Source of the DNA: Aurelia coerulea
Taxonomy: Eukaryota; Cnidaria; Scyphozoa; Semaeostomeae; Ulmaridae
Direction: 5' to 3'
Assembly: GCA_039566865.1 (NCBI GenBank)
Contig: CM076949.1
Coordinates: 3,200,501-3,264,500, forward strand
Length of the DNA stretch: 64,000 nucleotides
Under the pieces are notes generated by a model that was given only the letters and a program-made list of their open reading frames with translations, did no database searches and was not told the origin of the DNA. This document shows positions 10,801 to 20,400 of the stretch, one piece after another. The number at the start of each line of letters is the position of its first letter. Positions within the stretch are counted from its first letter, which is position 1. Position numbers and translations under genes: made by a program.

Positions 10801-12598
10801 CACTGCACCACAACACCTTCGTGGTGTAGCTCTATCTCTATTTTATGTGATTATATCGATTGTATATGATGATATCAAATGATAGATGAAGAAACTATGG
10901 GACAAATGCACTTTGGCGGACACAGTTTCCAAGGAAGATAGAGGTTGAATTGAATTGTATTGTTAGAACTACATAACTGCTGATTGGCTTTCTAAACAAT
11001 AGTGATGTAAATCCTATCATCTGATTGGATAATGCAAGGTTTGAGCATAATTCAACTAGTTCGTAATTACTGAAGAATGTCAACATGACTTAAATATGGC
11101 CTAAAACTGCAGCAGGAACAGGCAATGAATAGATTCGTTTTGTTAAATATTTTTGAGGGCTGCCGCCCCCAAGCCCCCGCTAGTTCAATAGGGATACTTT
11201 AATCTGATGCATTCAAAAATTAGGTGGCATAAAAATTTACGCCAGAAGTTCTACTTCAATAACTAGCTCGACTTTTAAACCGCCAATGAGATGTCTTACA
11301 ATGATGCCAAGGAGGGTGCCGAGGCTCCGGCCAATGGCCGGAGCTTGGCCGGAGCTGGGCCGGAGCCACAGGCCGGAGCCACAGGCCGGAGCCACAGGCC
11401 GGAGCCACAGGCCGGAGCCACAGGCCGGAGCCACAGGCCGGAGCCACAGGCCGGAGCCTTGGCCCTTTTTGTATTTTTTTCGCCAGCTCCGGCCAGCTCC
11501 GGCCATTCAATAGAGAAATGTGAAACTGTAAGATATCTTTTTAATAACTGCTAGAACAAAATTTGGTGTTCTGTTGATATCTAGTGTGATTTATCATTAA
11601 TAGGCTTTAGTCCTACATAGACGTTTGTTTCCCACCAGTTTTGATTGCAGCCAATACCCTTTTTACACTTATTTTCACCGCTCCAGCCAGGCTCCGGCCA
11701 AGCTCCGGCCATTGGCCGGAGCCTCGGCACCCTCCTTGATGCCGTCGTGGGGAGGGGGGGCGGGGGTACTTGATAGTTCGTACATTAGTCCAACAGGGAA
11801 CAGGGATGTTTCATTTTCCCTGATCATTTTCACCTCTTTAGCCTGCCTGTTGACTTTCGTGTAGTTGAAACGTGTCGCTCAGAAACCAGCTGTATCTTTA
11901 AAATCGTTGATGATATAAAAAATCTGATTGCTGTGGCAAATTCTACAGGGTTCAAACATGTAGAAAACATCTTCATTTGCTATGCATCTGCTGCTACTTG
12001 CCTGCATTAGGAGGATAAAGTTTAGGATTTTTGGAAGTTTAGCTTGTACAGCACAGCCCCTTGAAGGTAGGGTAGGGCATGGGCTGAAACAAGTTACACC
12101 AGACAAAGGGGCTGAGCTTCCCCATGCAGGTGACAAGGCCCAATGGAGCGCAAAGGTCGCAACAATTTGTAATGAGTAAAGACTGGATATTGAAAAGTGC
12201 TTGATATGTGCACATTTTAATGTCCTGAAAGAATACTGCGGAGCGGAGATAAAGGTAATGCTACTCTACATCACATCTACACAGAACGCTCTACGCCAGT
12301 CGCCACGCCACAGATATGAGATCTCACGCCAAAAAGTTCCCGACAGCTGAAACAGTATAAATTCCACGCCAAAAACCGCTGGCGGGGAATTTTCCTCCAC
12401 TCCGCTCCGCCACATAAATGTGGCGGGAGGCCATTGCAATGCAGACTGGGCCCTAGTAAGTAGGAGGCCTAAAAAATCTGATCTCACCAGAGCATTTGTC
12501 ATATGCAAGTCTTTGCTGCTGCTACTGTGGCTGATTAAACTTTCATCAGAAGCAGCTCCTTGTGCCACATCGGTTGAATCTTTTGCTTCTTCTGCCAT
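1783..12598 (-). CDS. CFAP251: CFAP251 (WDR66), 5' part, six exons; continues off the left edge
   Basis: WD40-repeat protein of motile cilia. In other animals and algae CFAP251 belongs to the calmodulin- and radial-spoke-associated complex at the base of radial spoke 3. Exons in coding order: 12598-12488, 10321-10253, 9965-9888, 8863-8760, 2617-2512, 1863-1783; all joins have GT-AG sites and keep frame. The joined protein starts MAEEAKDSTD, has a Ser-rich low-complexity head, then TNALNLVWSFGVN, an HTGVLYDFNRNKQ blade, DKRWLATADIGENSMVIIWD, and VVSVWDWTTEKSTP. These match the order of blades at the start of the WD40 domain of the family. The ATG at 12598 is chosen because it is the first ATG after an in-frame stop and has AAG before it; an in-frame GTG lies upstream. 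The rest of the protein would lie left of base 1783 and mostly outside the window. The intron at 8759-2618 carries a LINE and a MITE. Family call is strong; exon ends are inferred. Confidence 0.88.
2512..2617 (-). CDS. CFAP251: CFAP251 exon 5
   Basis: 106 bp; the first base completes the Gly of exon 4. Reads IPIQTFFEAHPEGVESIALS then HDSKYLVTTSHSCPQ; acceptor TTTCAG, donor GTTAGC. Separated from exon 4 by about 6.1 kb because of transposon insertions. Confidence 0.88.
3400..7240 (+). mobile_element. Non-LTR retrotransposon (CR1/Jockey-like), apparently full-length coding region
   Basis: The element lies opposite to the CFAP251 host gene inside an intron. The intact coding frame is at 3546-6908. 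The 3' end is marked by ACTGAA repeats at about 7209-7231, a type of short terminal repeat common in CR1/L2-like LINEs; no long poly(A) is seen. The 5' boundary is approximate. About 140 bp of possible 5' leader precede the start codon, including three copies of the word TTGCAGCTGAA or variants. Confidence 0.85.
3546..6908 (+). CDS. LINE polyprotein: PHD finger, AP endonuclease, reverse transcriptase
   Basis: 1,120 aa without a stop. Residues 33-82 form a PHD-type zinc finger (C33, C36, C49/C52, H57, C60, C79, C82). Residues about 165-390 are an APE-type endonuclease with HMNIRSL, GLSET, GDFNIN (Asp308) and SDHFPQF (Asp375, His376). The reverse transcriptase spans about 600-870, with YRPISLLSIFSKIFEKL, GVPQGSVLGPLLF and the catalytic FADD at 841-844. 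The C-terminal domain carries YETRQA and an LWNSIP-type motif. This domain order is typical of CR1/Jockey-group LINEs in which a PHD finger precedes the nuclease; no separate ORF1 was found. The intact frame and preserved catalytic residues suggest a fairly recent insertion. Confidence 0.93.
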   Translation: MISNKNLTELIVERLHDVNTTTMTPQQSNNNQCSICLKSVRKNQKALPCCQCRNNIHIKCNDISPAEYESLKATTNWICISCTIQKHSQIFPFTLETDDVLLGTNVADLPSIVDLLPSLEILSKLQNLPNLSDYDIDENIEPEIDCNYYNVQEFQSIKTSSKDISLFHMNIRSLHLHFDELFTLLANTGTVFEIMGLSETKDTVDSPISSNIDIPGYKFYKTPSQSAAGGVGIYVKSSLKADKRTDLSTSTSDFETVWIEIENTKSKNILCCCAYRHPSSEINKFNDHMQDIMSKIANENKLVFIMGDFNINLLNHENHTPTNDFINAFFTNHLQPLILQPTRVTDTTSTLIDNIFSNDVSSKVTSGNILIQISDHFPQFSILKNSAPDYTNCSHLVYDYKNFDQSQFLDEYQNMDFGFLDSEEQNVDGKFDKFLGNLNQLVNKHCPKKKLNKKTLKLRNKPWINNQIQQMMRLRDKLFQQFKQTESPEIYSFYKQFRNRVVNELKTSKTKYFQNYFTENKSNMKLLWKGIRNVIKMKANSSETSSINKLTDENGCKLTDPDMIANNFNSYFLDVANKITSKIPRNPNSALRYLNAPNINSFFISPTVPDEVSSIILSLKKSKSTGPNSIPVKLLKILDPHISVQLSQIINSSFQNGIFPDKLKIAKVIPVFKKGDASKNSNYRPISLLSIFSKIFEKLMHQRLYNFLELHDILFQMQFGFRNGHSTDLALISLSERVKCTLDSNRVGCGIFIDLQKAFDTVNHAILLQKLSHYGIRGTSLLWFQSYLTDRQQYVSVNNYSSKLGGITCGVPQGSVLGPLLFLIYINDLPSVSKVLSFFLFADDTNIYYESDNITKLKDKINKELLKVKSWLEINKLALNIEKTNFVVFHSSRRKLLDDIHIRFGKKPVTRAKYVKFLGVLMDEHLSWKFHISELTKKLSRTTGIFFKIRHFLSLDILKNLYYSIFSSFLSYGSSAWGLSYDTYLAPLFSLQKKVLRSISFQPFFSSSTPIFFSLKILKLDDMINHDILKFVYKSINGLTPSHFHNYFQLGSMVHSYETRQAAGGDIFQSVRNTFLYGLKSIKYYGAKLWNSIPTFIKMSVSFNIFKSKLKEFLINGYGL
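7242..8095. other. Intron sequence, no gene
   Basis: CFAP251 intron between the LINE and a MITE. Holds a (CATA)n tract at about 7290-7316 and short AT-rich repeats around 7350-7425. Nothing else recognised. Confidence 0.5.
8098..8690. mobile_element. TA-flanked MITE with TIR CCGGGTGCGCC (copy 1)
   Basis: 593 bp. Left end CCGGGTGCGCCAAAATAAAC; the right end is its inverse. The inverted arms extend inward through 'aatcgtacactgga' and beyond, so most of the element can fold back. TA duplications at 8096-8097 and 8691-8692 indicate a Tc1/mariner-type insertion. No transposase. A second copy is at 52548-53151. Confidence 0.9.
8760..8863 (-). CDS. CFAP251: CFAP251 exon 4
   Basis: 104 bp, 34 codons plus two bases. 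Contains CVSVDKRWLATADIG and a canonical VIIWD blade end; acceptor CAACAG, donor GTAAGG. Confidence 0.9.
8864..9887. other. CFAP251 intron with an inverted repeat
   Basis: Contains an imperfect inverted repeat: about 9310-9370 (tagcacactgaggcctttct...) against about 9445-9508 (...cagaaagtgtgctaaatact), with roughly 75 bp between arms. The phrase at 9071-9104 (ctgactagtttcgcccacta...) looks like dispersed-repeat sequence. No exon seen. Confidence 0.5.
9888..9965 (-). CDS. CFAP251: CFAP251 exon 3
   Basis: 26 codons, AIFYATSHTGVLYDFNRNKQ then VLFQGH; acceptor TTCCAG, donor GTAAGT. The closing QGH begins the next WD blade. Confidence 0.87.
10253..10321 (-). CDS. CFAP251: CFAP251 exon 2
   Basis: 23 codons reading NLVWSFGVNKKVPVLNLSDD and on to NRK; acceptor CCATAG, donor GTAAGC. 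The WSFGVN stretch aligns with the conserved start of the WD40 domain. Confidence 0.85.
10690..10825 (-). mobile_element. tRNA-derived SINE, degenerate, reverse orientation
   Basis: On the minus strand it reads a box-A-like 'tggtgcagtggtgtaatcct', followed by decayed SINE body; same family as 29007-29215. Confidence 0.6.
11309..11736. mobile_element. hAT-like MITE carrying a 13-bp minisatellite
   Basis: 428 bp. Left end AAGGAGGGTGCCGAGGCTCC; the right end is its inverse. Flanked by TGATGCC at 11302-11308 and 11737-11743 (7-8 bp target duplication). The left half contains a GGAGCCACAGGCC array. The four overlapping open frames across it are repeat artefacts. Confidence 0.8.
11363..11458. repeat. 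13-bp GC-rich minisatellite
   Basis: About seven near-perfect copies of GGAGCCACAGGCC inside the hAT-like MITE, very GC-rich against AT-rich surroundings. Confidence 0.9.
12488..12598 (-). CDS. CFAP251: CFAP251 exon 1 (coding part)
   Basis: 37 codons, phase 0, ending TNAL before a GTGAGA donor. Acidic and Ser-rich (run of four Ser), as expected for the poorly conserved N-terminus of this family. Confidence 0.75.
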
Positions 12599-13290
12599 CT
12601 TGTTCTTGCGTATATTTAGCAGCAAAACATTCGCCTTGATTCTACTCGAACCGCCATTTGCCACTTAGGCCCAAACAACTCTGTTGCTCGGTAACGAGGC
12701 TCTGCGTGGGAAATATCATGCGAACGGTGCGGTGGAAAAATGACTCGCTAGTTCGCTAGAGCTGGTTTCGTGTTCGCGGCCCTTCCTCCCCGCCCCATTC
12801 ATCTTTCCCACTGCAGCTTCCTGACCAGCAGGGAGGCTACAACCTCTCAGTCGGAGGGAATTTATGGTATCTTTTGGGAAAGAATTTGACAAAATGACGT
12901 ATCAAAATTCAAAACTGCATTCTTTAGGCATTTTGCCAGCATGTCGAAGCCCCGTCGAAGCTCCATGGTCCAGCCCCTGTCGAAAATGGACAAGAGAGAC
13001 TCATCTTTTCTGGTGCCATGAAACAGCTTCGATTTCGGTTCTCCCTCTCATTTGATTTCTTTCACATTATTTTCGTTACTCCGTTTATGAATTGGAAGTA
13101 ACTATATGGGTATTCCTAACAGTTAAAACAAAGAGATAGCCCTTTTCTTATTTCCTAAGCAAGACATGTACCACGAATCGTTTGTTTACAAGTCATTTTC
13201 GTGAGAAATGGTAAACGAAACTAGAAATCTAGGAAGACCTAGGAAAGATTTCGGTAAAATAAATCTTACTTGCTGATGGATCAGCCATGA
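12599..13290. promoter_or_regulatory. CFAP251 upstream region
   Basis: Sequence upstream of the CFAP251 start on the minus strand; locally GC-richer, with 'cctccccgccccattc' at about 12786-12801. No TATA box was recognised. No second gene is seen facing away. Confidence 0.35.
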
Positions 13291-13299
13291 TTTGGGATG

Positions 13300-16200
13300 T
13301 TTAATTATCACCAATTTTAAAAGGGTGAAAGTGGTAGGCTTGGTGTTGCTGTTGGTCCGTACACTCGGATTGCGTTTGATTGACTCTGAAATTCTCAAAA
13401 CAGTAGGTTTGGCTGGAAGACTTTTCGCAACCTTTCGCAGAAGGTTTGCATACTTTGGAGAAATTCTCGCTTCCATTGGTTAATTTCCATTTGCCAAGGT
13501 AGCTCCAAGACCTGCTGTTTTAAAGATTTTTGTTTTTAATTGGAAAACGTGCGGTACCGTCTCTGTGAAGACTGCTGTTTTTATGAATTGGTAAGTTTGG
13601 AATTACCAACCAAACAGATCCTGGAATGCTTCAAATCTATCTTTTCTTTTTGATAAATTTGCGGAAGGGCACTCTTCAGCTCAGTTTTTTCATATACAAG
13701 AAACTTACTAGGGTGTGGCGAAAAGGAACTCGTCTGCTAAAAGGAGTTGAGGCTGCACGCAGGCTAATTAGAAAGAAGCTTTAAAAAGCTAAATTCAAAG
13801 CTCACAATGACGAGATTTCATTCACCCCTCGTTCTGGAGTGGCAAGTCATATCCCAAATGTCATTTTACACTTCAAGAAACGAAACATATCTGTATCTGT
13901 TATAGGAGCAATGTCATACCTGATTCGCCCACAAAATTGGAACAAATACTTCGAAAGCCAGCTTGGCAGCGAAGTGAAAGTTAAATGAATGAATGGATGG
14001 ATGGATGAATGAACGAAGGAATGAATAAAGCAAGTGATTGAGGCGTATGAATGATCTTTTTGAAATATTGCCAATAAGAAACCCAACTCTCAGATCAGCT
14101 AAAAGTTAAGAAACTCCAGTACTGGGAAAATATAACTTAAGAAACTATTCATTTCGATAAAGCAAATCCTTTGCATACTTTACTTTATTTCCACTTTTGT
14201 CCAGCTACAGCTTCGTATTATTCGAAAGTTACTGCAATGTAATATCTGAACATTGGGATGGCTTCGAAAAACTTTGTTTTGAAATGTTCACGATGACGAC
14301 AGAGAGTGAACATGAAGATTGTTATGGAACCTTCTCAAAATCTGAAATTTTAAGAAACTTTCAATAGCTACTGGCTCAAATTCTTAGTTTCTCATAAAAA
14401 TTCATGTATTCGACGAGCCACGATTTTGCAAATTGTGGGGGTCTATTTGGTAGCTACTAATTCCGAAAATGATCGACTGGTTTGGTAGACTCTCGGAATT
14501 TGTGTTGATTGACTCTGAAATTCTCAAAGCTGTACGCTTGGAAAACATTCTGCTCCTAAAGGCAGAATGTTTGGCAGATTTTGGAAAGATTCTGGCTTTT
14601 CATTGGTGGATTTTCATATTGCCAAGGTGACTCTGCGACCTGCTGTTCTAAAGATCTTTGCGTTTAATTGGGAAATCTATTTCCGTCTCTGTGAAGTCTG
14701 CTGCCTTTATGCTTTGGTAAGTTTGGAATTACAAATCAAACAGACCCTGGAATGCTTAAAATCTATCTGCATAGTTTTATTTTGATAAATTTATGGAGGG
14801 AGTACTCTTTAGCTCACTGTGTTGATCCATGTTTTTCATATAGAAACTTGCTAGGGTGTGGCGAAAAGGAAATCGACTGCCAATTTGAGAATCAGAAAGG
14901 AACTTTAAAGAGCTAAATTCTAAGCTCACAATGACGAGATTTCATCCACCCCTCGTTCTCGAGTGGCAAAAGCCATACATTTTTATGTGTTTCGAGCATT
15001 CTCAAAACTGCAGGCCCCTGCAGGTTTGGAAAACCTTTTACTCCGAAAAGCAGAATGTTTGGCAGATTTTGGAGAGATTCTGGCTTTTTATTGGTGGATT
15101 TTCATTTTGCCAAGGTGACTCTGCGACCTGCTGTTCTAGAGATCTTGCGTTTAATTGGGAAATCTATTTCCGTCTCTGTGAAGTCTGCTGCTTTTATGCT
15201 TTGGTAAGTTTGGAATTACAAATCAAACAGACCCTGGAATGCTTAAAATCTATCTGCATACTTTTATTTTGATAAATTTATGGGGGGAGTACTTTTTAGC
15301 TCACTGTGTTCATCCATGTTTTTCATAAAGAAGCTTGCTAGGGTGTGGCGAAAAGGAACTCGACTGCTAAATTTGAGAATCAGAAAGGAACTTTAAAAAG
15401 CTAAATTCAAAGCTCACAATGACGAGATTTCATTCACCCCTCGTTCTCGAGAGGCAAAAGCCATACATTTTTATGTCTTTCGAGCATTCTCGAAGCTGCA
15501 GGCCACTGCAGGTTTGGAAGACCTTTAACTCCGAAAGGCAGAATGTTTGGCAGATTTTGGAGAGATTCTGGCTTTTCATTGGTGGATTTTCATATTGCCA
15601 AGGTGACTTCGCGACCTGCTGTTCTATAGAATTTTGCGTTTAATTGGGAAATATATTTCGTGTCTGTGAAGTCTGCTGCTTTTATGCTTTGGTAAGTTTG
15701 GAATTACAAATCAAACAGACCCTGGAATGCTTAAAATCTATCTGCATATTTTCATTTTGATAAATTTATGGGGGGAGTACTCTTTAGCTCACTGTGTTGA
15801 TCCACGTTCTTCATAAAGAAGCTTGCTAGGGTGTGGCGAAAAGGAACTACACTGCTAAATCTGAGAATCAGAAAGGAACTTTAAAAAGCTAAATTCAAAG
15901 CTCACAATGACGAGATTTCATTCACCCCTCGTTCTCGAGTGGCAAAAGCCATACATTTTTATGTCTTTCGAGCATTCTCGAAGCTGCAGGCCACTGCAGG
16001 TTTGGAAGACCTTTAACTCCGAAAGGCAGAATGTTTGGCAGATTTTGGAGAGATTCTGGCTTTTCATTGGTGGATTTTCATATTGCCAAGGTGACTACGC
16101 GACCTGCTGTTCTAAAGATTTTTGCGTTTAATTGGGAAATATATTTCGTGTCTGTGAAGTTTGCTGCTTTTATGCTTTGGTGAGTCTGGAATTAGGAATC
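13300..16200. repeat. 488-bp tandem repeat array with diverged left copies
   Basis: The word 'atgacgagatttcat' recurs at 13807, 14931, 15419 and 15907; the last three are exactly 488 bp apart. Shared blocks include 'gcagaatgtttggcagattt' and 'gtgtggcgaaaagg'. The left copies (13.3-13.8 kb and 14.5 kb) are more diverged and are separated by an insert at about 13845-14480. Each unit gives a short open frame starting MTRFH, but frames are not conserved to the same stop, so I treat them as repeat artefacts. Confidence 0.85.
14070..14420. repeat. Dispersed repeat, copy 1
   Basis: Shares 'gcttcgaaaaactttnttttgaa' and 'gtgaacatgaag' blocks in the same order with 16550-16930. Confidence 0.55.
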
Positions 16201-16317
16201 AAACACAATTGCCCCATGTTCTGGTTAGGGTGGGACTTAGGCTGATAACGTGATTCCTTCTATTCGTTCAAAGTTTTTAATCTGATGTCTTTATTTTCAC
16301 TCATATTATATTTTCAT

Positions 16318-16641
16318 ATCGTTTCTTAATTTTCTTCCTGGCACTGGAATTTCTAATCATTTTGGCGATCTGAGAGTTGAGTTTCCCATATTTTGTTATT
16401 CTCAAATTTAGCTGCATGGTTCCATAAATGTTTGGTTCCACTTCCACCTAGATTAATTACAACATCATCCAATTCAATGCGGAAAACTTTGACTCATGTA
16501 ATTAATCTAGGTGGAACCAAACATTTATGGAACCATTCAGCTAAATTTGAGAATAACAAAATATGGGAAACTCAACTCTCGGATCGCCAAAAAGTTTAGA
16601 AATTCCAGTGCCAGGAAGAAAATTAAGAAACGATTTATTTT
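16318..16641. repeat. Large near-perfect palindrome
   Basis: Left arm about 16318-16463, right arm about 16498-16641, loop about 34 bp. Arms include 'gagtttcccatattttgtta' and its inverse, and 'cctagattaattac' against 'gtaattaatctagg'. The arms are close to identical, so the inversion duplication looks young or is maintained. Confidence 0.85.
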
Positions 16642-16930
16642 GATAAAGGAAATCCTTGGCACAATTTCACTTTATTTTCAAAGTTTCCTGTGTCATATTA
16701 CTTGGAAGGTACTTGAGTAATGTCTAAAGATTAGAACAGCTTCGAAAAACTTTCTTTTGAACTGTTCACGAGGGCACAGGTAGTGAACATGAAGGTTGTT
16801 ATGGATACTTTAACTTTAAGAAACTCGTAAGAAACTTTGAGTAATCAAAGTCTAATAATTTTTGAGAAACTGTCAGTACCGAGTACCGACCCAAATTCTT
16901 AGTTTCTTACCAAAAAATATGTGTATTCAA
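16550..16930. repeat. Dispersed repeat, copy 2
   Basis: Similar to 14070-14420; a third shorter relative lies at about 53640-53715 ('cgcccaactctcaaatta'). Confidence 0.5.
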
Positions 16931-16949
16931 GGAGATCGAGATCTGTAAT

Positions 16950-17332
16950 AAGTAGAGAGCGAAAACTCAGATATCAACAACAGCCTCCTTTCCTCAATTG
17001 ACTTACTTCCATTCTTATTAATAATATTTGAATATATAATGTTCAATTCTTTCGTAACCAAAAACCTGTTATCTTACTCGTAATTTTCATAAAAAGTTGT
17101 TCTACAATCTAGCCAATTTTGCACACATTTGTGCGTTTCTTTTCATACTATGCTAATCTATAGGGCCTACTTAGTACGTAAAAATATTCTCGTCAAATAT
17201 ACTACTCTCCACAAATCCAACCAAATTTGTATGATAATGATTAAAATAGATCCGTAGAAGGTAAATATCTTTCTTTCTTTGCGAATATCAAGGTTATGTA
17301 GCTAAAAAATGTTCACTATGCGCTGAATTCCC
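16950..17332. other. 3' flank of PEP phosphomutase
   Basis: AT-rich. No clear polyadenylation signal in the first 100 bp past the stop and no repeat recognised. Confidence 0.4.
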
Positions 17333-17416
17333 TTACTTCTGTGGTAGGTAAATCTTCTCGGCTTCCACAAGTTCCTTGTCATTTTGTAGAGCAAAGATGT
17401 CCTTTACAGTGGCAAC
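17333..17416 (-). CDS. PEP phosphomutase exon 7 (terminal)
   Basis: [20 protein letters not shown] then KIYLPQK and a TAA stop at 17335-17333; acceptor TTCCAG. Joins in phase to exon 6 and matches the C-terminal helix of the family. Confidence 0.92.
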   Translation of the reverse strand, partial: VATVKDIFALQNDKELVEAEKIYLPQK

Positions 17417-20400
17417 CTGGAACAAGAAACGTAACATGAAAAACATCGAAAATTTAAAAAGCACAAGATAGAGCAATTTGGTCAGTAATTTATCTATTTT
17501 TCTAAAGTGGGCTGGAATTACTTCTAGCTGCTTAAATCTAATCTAAGCCCAGTGCATGCCGGACCCAGGCAAGGAACCCCTTGTTTAACGTCCCTTCCGA
17601 AGGACGGCGAGGTGAGTTGCGAGGTGAGGCCTCTGAGAGGTCACCCATCCGGAGTTGACGGAAACTGTATAAGCCGCTCGGCCACTCACCCCACTAAGTT
17701 AGTTAAAGTTGTCCTAACAACTTGTTGTATGATTATTGATTGTAATTCATCAGGTCCTTATACATCATGATTCGCAAGAAACTCTTTATCGAAAACCAAG
17801 CCCTCATAATACCAATAATTACGACACGCGAGTACAGCAGCCAAAATAATCCAATTCCAAGAATCTTTTCGCGTTTTGTTTTTTCCCTGTTCAAACTGAC
17901 AAGTTATCGAAAAGTTCGCCAGACTCTTTCAAAACCCGGGGCATTTAAAGTGATCGAATGAGAGTTGATTCCTTCTCAACCTTCAAATGAGTGTTGAGAG
18001 GTATGATGGGCCCTTAATTCTGAGGTGGCATACGCTCGATGATATACGTTCATTCAAAACCAAGAAATACGCTACTCCGTATAACATGAGAAATGTCTTC
18101 CTGTATGCCTGCAAAGACACAGGAGCTCCCCGCCGAACAACCCACAGATGCCAACTTCTATGAAAGAAGCAGACGATGAGAAGTTAAAAGGGAGATTCGG
18201 TACTGGGTAAAGTTCTCAAGCTTGCTACAAAGTAGTACATGTATCAAATGCCATATTGATATAGGATTCGCTACAAACACTCGTGTAAGAGCCTCATGCA
18301 TTCTGGAAATCAGTAATAACAAACATTTAGCAGTAATTTGTGACAGATGCTCAAGATATCTGAATCTGTTTCCACTTTCGTAACGTTTCTTGAAGCAGTT
18401 TAATACCATTAAAATAACAAACAACCACCTAGATTCTATAAGATTATTTGGAAATAAAAAGCACTCCCACGCTCTTCGCATTCTCATAATCCGTTAATCA
18501 CATACATACACTCAAAATAAGTTGCCAGGGTTGGAAATCCCATAGCTTTGGACACGGGAATTTTTCTTGCTGCCCAGGAAGCCATGTCTCGCGATTCTTT
18601 TCCCTAACAGTATTAGTTTTGCTGAAAATGTCCCATGAAGATTGTTTGCTTAAGGATTTGTTTGAAGAGACCTCCCACAAACAAGAACATACAGACTGAT
18701 TTTGCAAAAACACGCCCAAAACCATGGGACAGTGCAACATGTATCATATCCCGGGGGGGGGGGTACTCCCATTATGGCCTGACAGGGGGGTCCAGTCAGG
18801 GTTAAAGAGGGCCAAAGCAAAAATTTTGAAAAATACCCTCAAATGGTAGTACCTTTTCACAGAAACTCCCAAATGGTAGTTTGTGGACCTAAAATTGGGC
18901 AATTTGGTAGCATCTGGTAGCGAATATTTTCAGCAGTTTTTCGAAATTTTCTATTGTAAAAACTTATTGAACAAAGCAAGAAAACTTCAAAATATAATGA
19001 TAATTATTGCTGCAACGACCATATTGCCATGCGAAGGAGCCTATTGATTCGAAATCTTATAACTGGCCAGGAATCTTGGAATACCCCTAATTGGTAGTAG
19101 GAGTTGACAAATATGGCCATTTGGTAGCCATTTCATAAGACCCTCAAACCGACTGGACCCCCCTGTTTGGCCATAATGGGAGTACCCCCCCCCCCCTGGG
19201 TATCATATGGCCGGCAGAGAAGACAAATTCGTGAAAAATATTCTCACCTCGTCTGAAATTATTGTAAAAAAACAAAAAACAAAAAACAAAAACCAGCTGC
19301 CCCGTTACCCTTTCCTTAAAAAAACGTTTCTACCCCGTATTCATGAACAACAGATGTTGTATAGTACCACCGATGAATTAGCCAAAGACTATAGCAAAAC
19401 CAATTCTTGTCCTTACGAGTCTTTCTCAACGAACAAATTGACTTTGGAAGATGAAGAGACAGTGGCGGAGCCACGGGGGGTATTTCTGAAAATGTGCTAC
19501 AGTAAAGACCCGCGTAGAAGAACCTACAATTTTGCAAGTCAGCCTAACTTATGTTTTGGGTATTTAGTGGGAAATGAGGCTGTTCGGGTTCTTAAATTGG
19601 TTCTTCTTATTTTATTCATGGCTGTCAGGAATTTCTTTTCTCCAGATTCAAACTTCAGGCCTATTATTTACTGTCAGTTCATATCAGTTGAGTTTATGAG
19701 ATATTCCCCAACAGAAATTCGTGGAAGAATCCGAAATGTTTATATAATCCACATAAAATCTTTGAAAAGCTTCTCATCAGGTAATATAAGCATTTTTTAT
19801 TCTTCCACAAACTTCTGTTGTGAATAAGACCCCATGCTCTCTAAAAATAAGAACCTATTTCAAATTCCAGGCAGAATGAGTTCTTATGTAATTGGGCTTT
19901 AATTGCAAAATTTCAGCCTGTAGGTTCTTAATCCACTAGGTTCTTATACGCGGGCTTTTACTGTAATTTATATTCGTCCAAAAATGTCCTACAAATTTTG
20001 AGGTAGGGGTAGATCTGTGTTCAGTCTTGCAGTCTTTAATCTCGCTTTCTTGGTCATCTAATGCTAAATATGATCTCATCATTGTGACATCTTTTTGTGT
20101 CGTTTGTGATCGCATAGCAAAGTGAAGTTGACGAATACGACCAGGCTAAAGCGTTCTACCGAAGGGCTTTAAAGACTGTTCATTATCTATAAAGGGGTTG
20201 GTACCGAAGAGAAATGGGTTGGGTGAGAGAAATTCTCTGACATAAGAAGGTTGGGTAAATATAATTTCATGTAATTTCAAGGTTGGAAAAACGAAAGTTT
20301 CCCACCGTTAATACCCAATGTTTAAAGTCCAAAATTATCTCAATATCATCATCAATATTATCAACATTATCCATTTCACTTTCAGTGTCTACTTTGCTCA

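Noticed and set aside
11237..11554. Four overlapping Gly/Ala/Pro/Arg-rich open frames on both strands
   Set aside because: All are translations of a 13-bp GC-rich minisatellite.
12488..12664. Longer CFAP251 N-terminus beginning at 12664
   Set aside because: That codon is GTG; the first in-frame ATG is at 12598.
14931..16131. Repeated ~75-113-aa frames starting MTRFH
   Set aside because: They arise from the 488-bp tandem unit; units end at different stops and no splice or codon signal supports them.
19207..19827. 206-aa plus-strand open frame
   Set aside because: Starts in a transposon target duplication, is Lys/Asn-rich at first, then crosses dispersed-repeat words; no domain and no splice partner, and it lies in a PEPM intron on the opposite strand.
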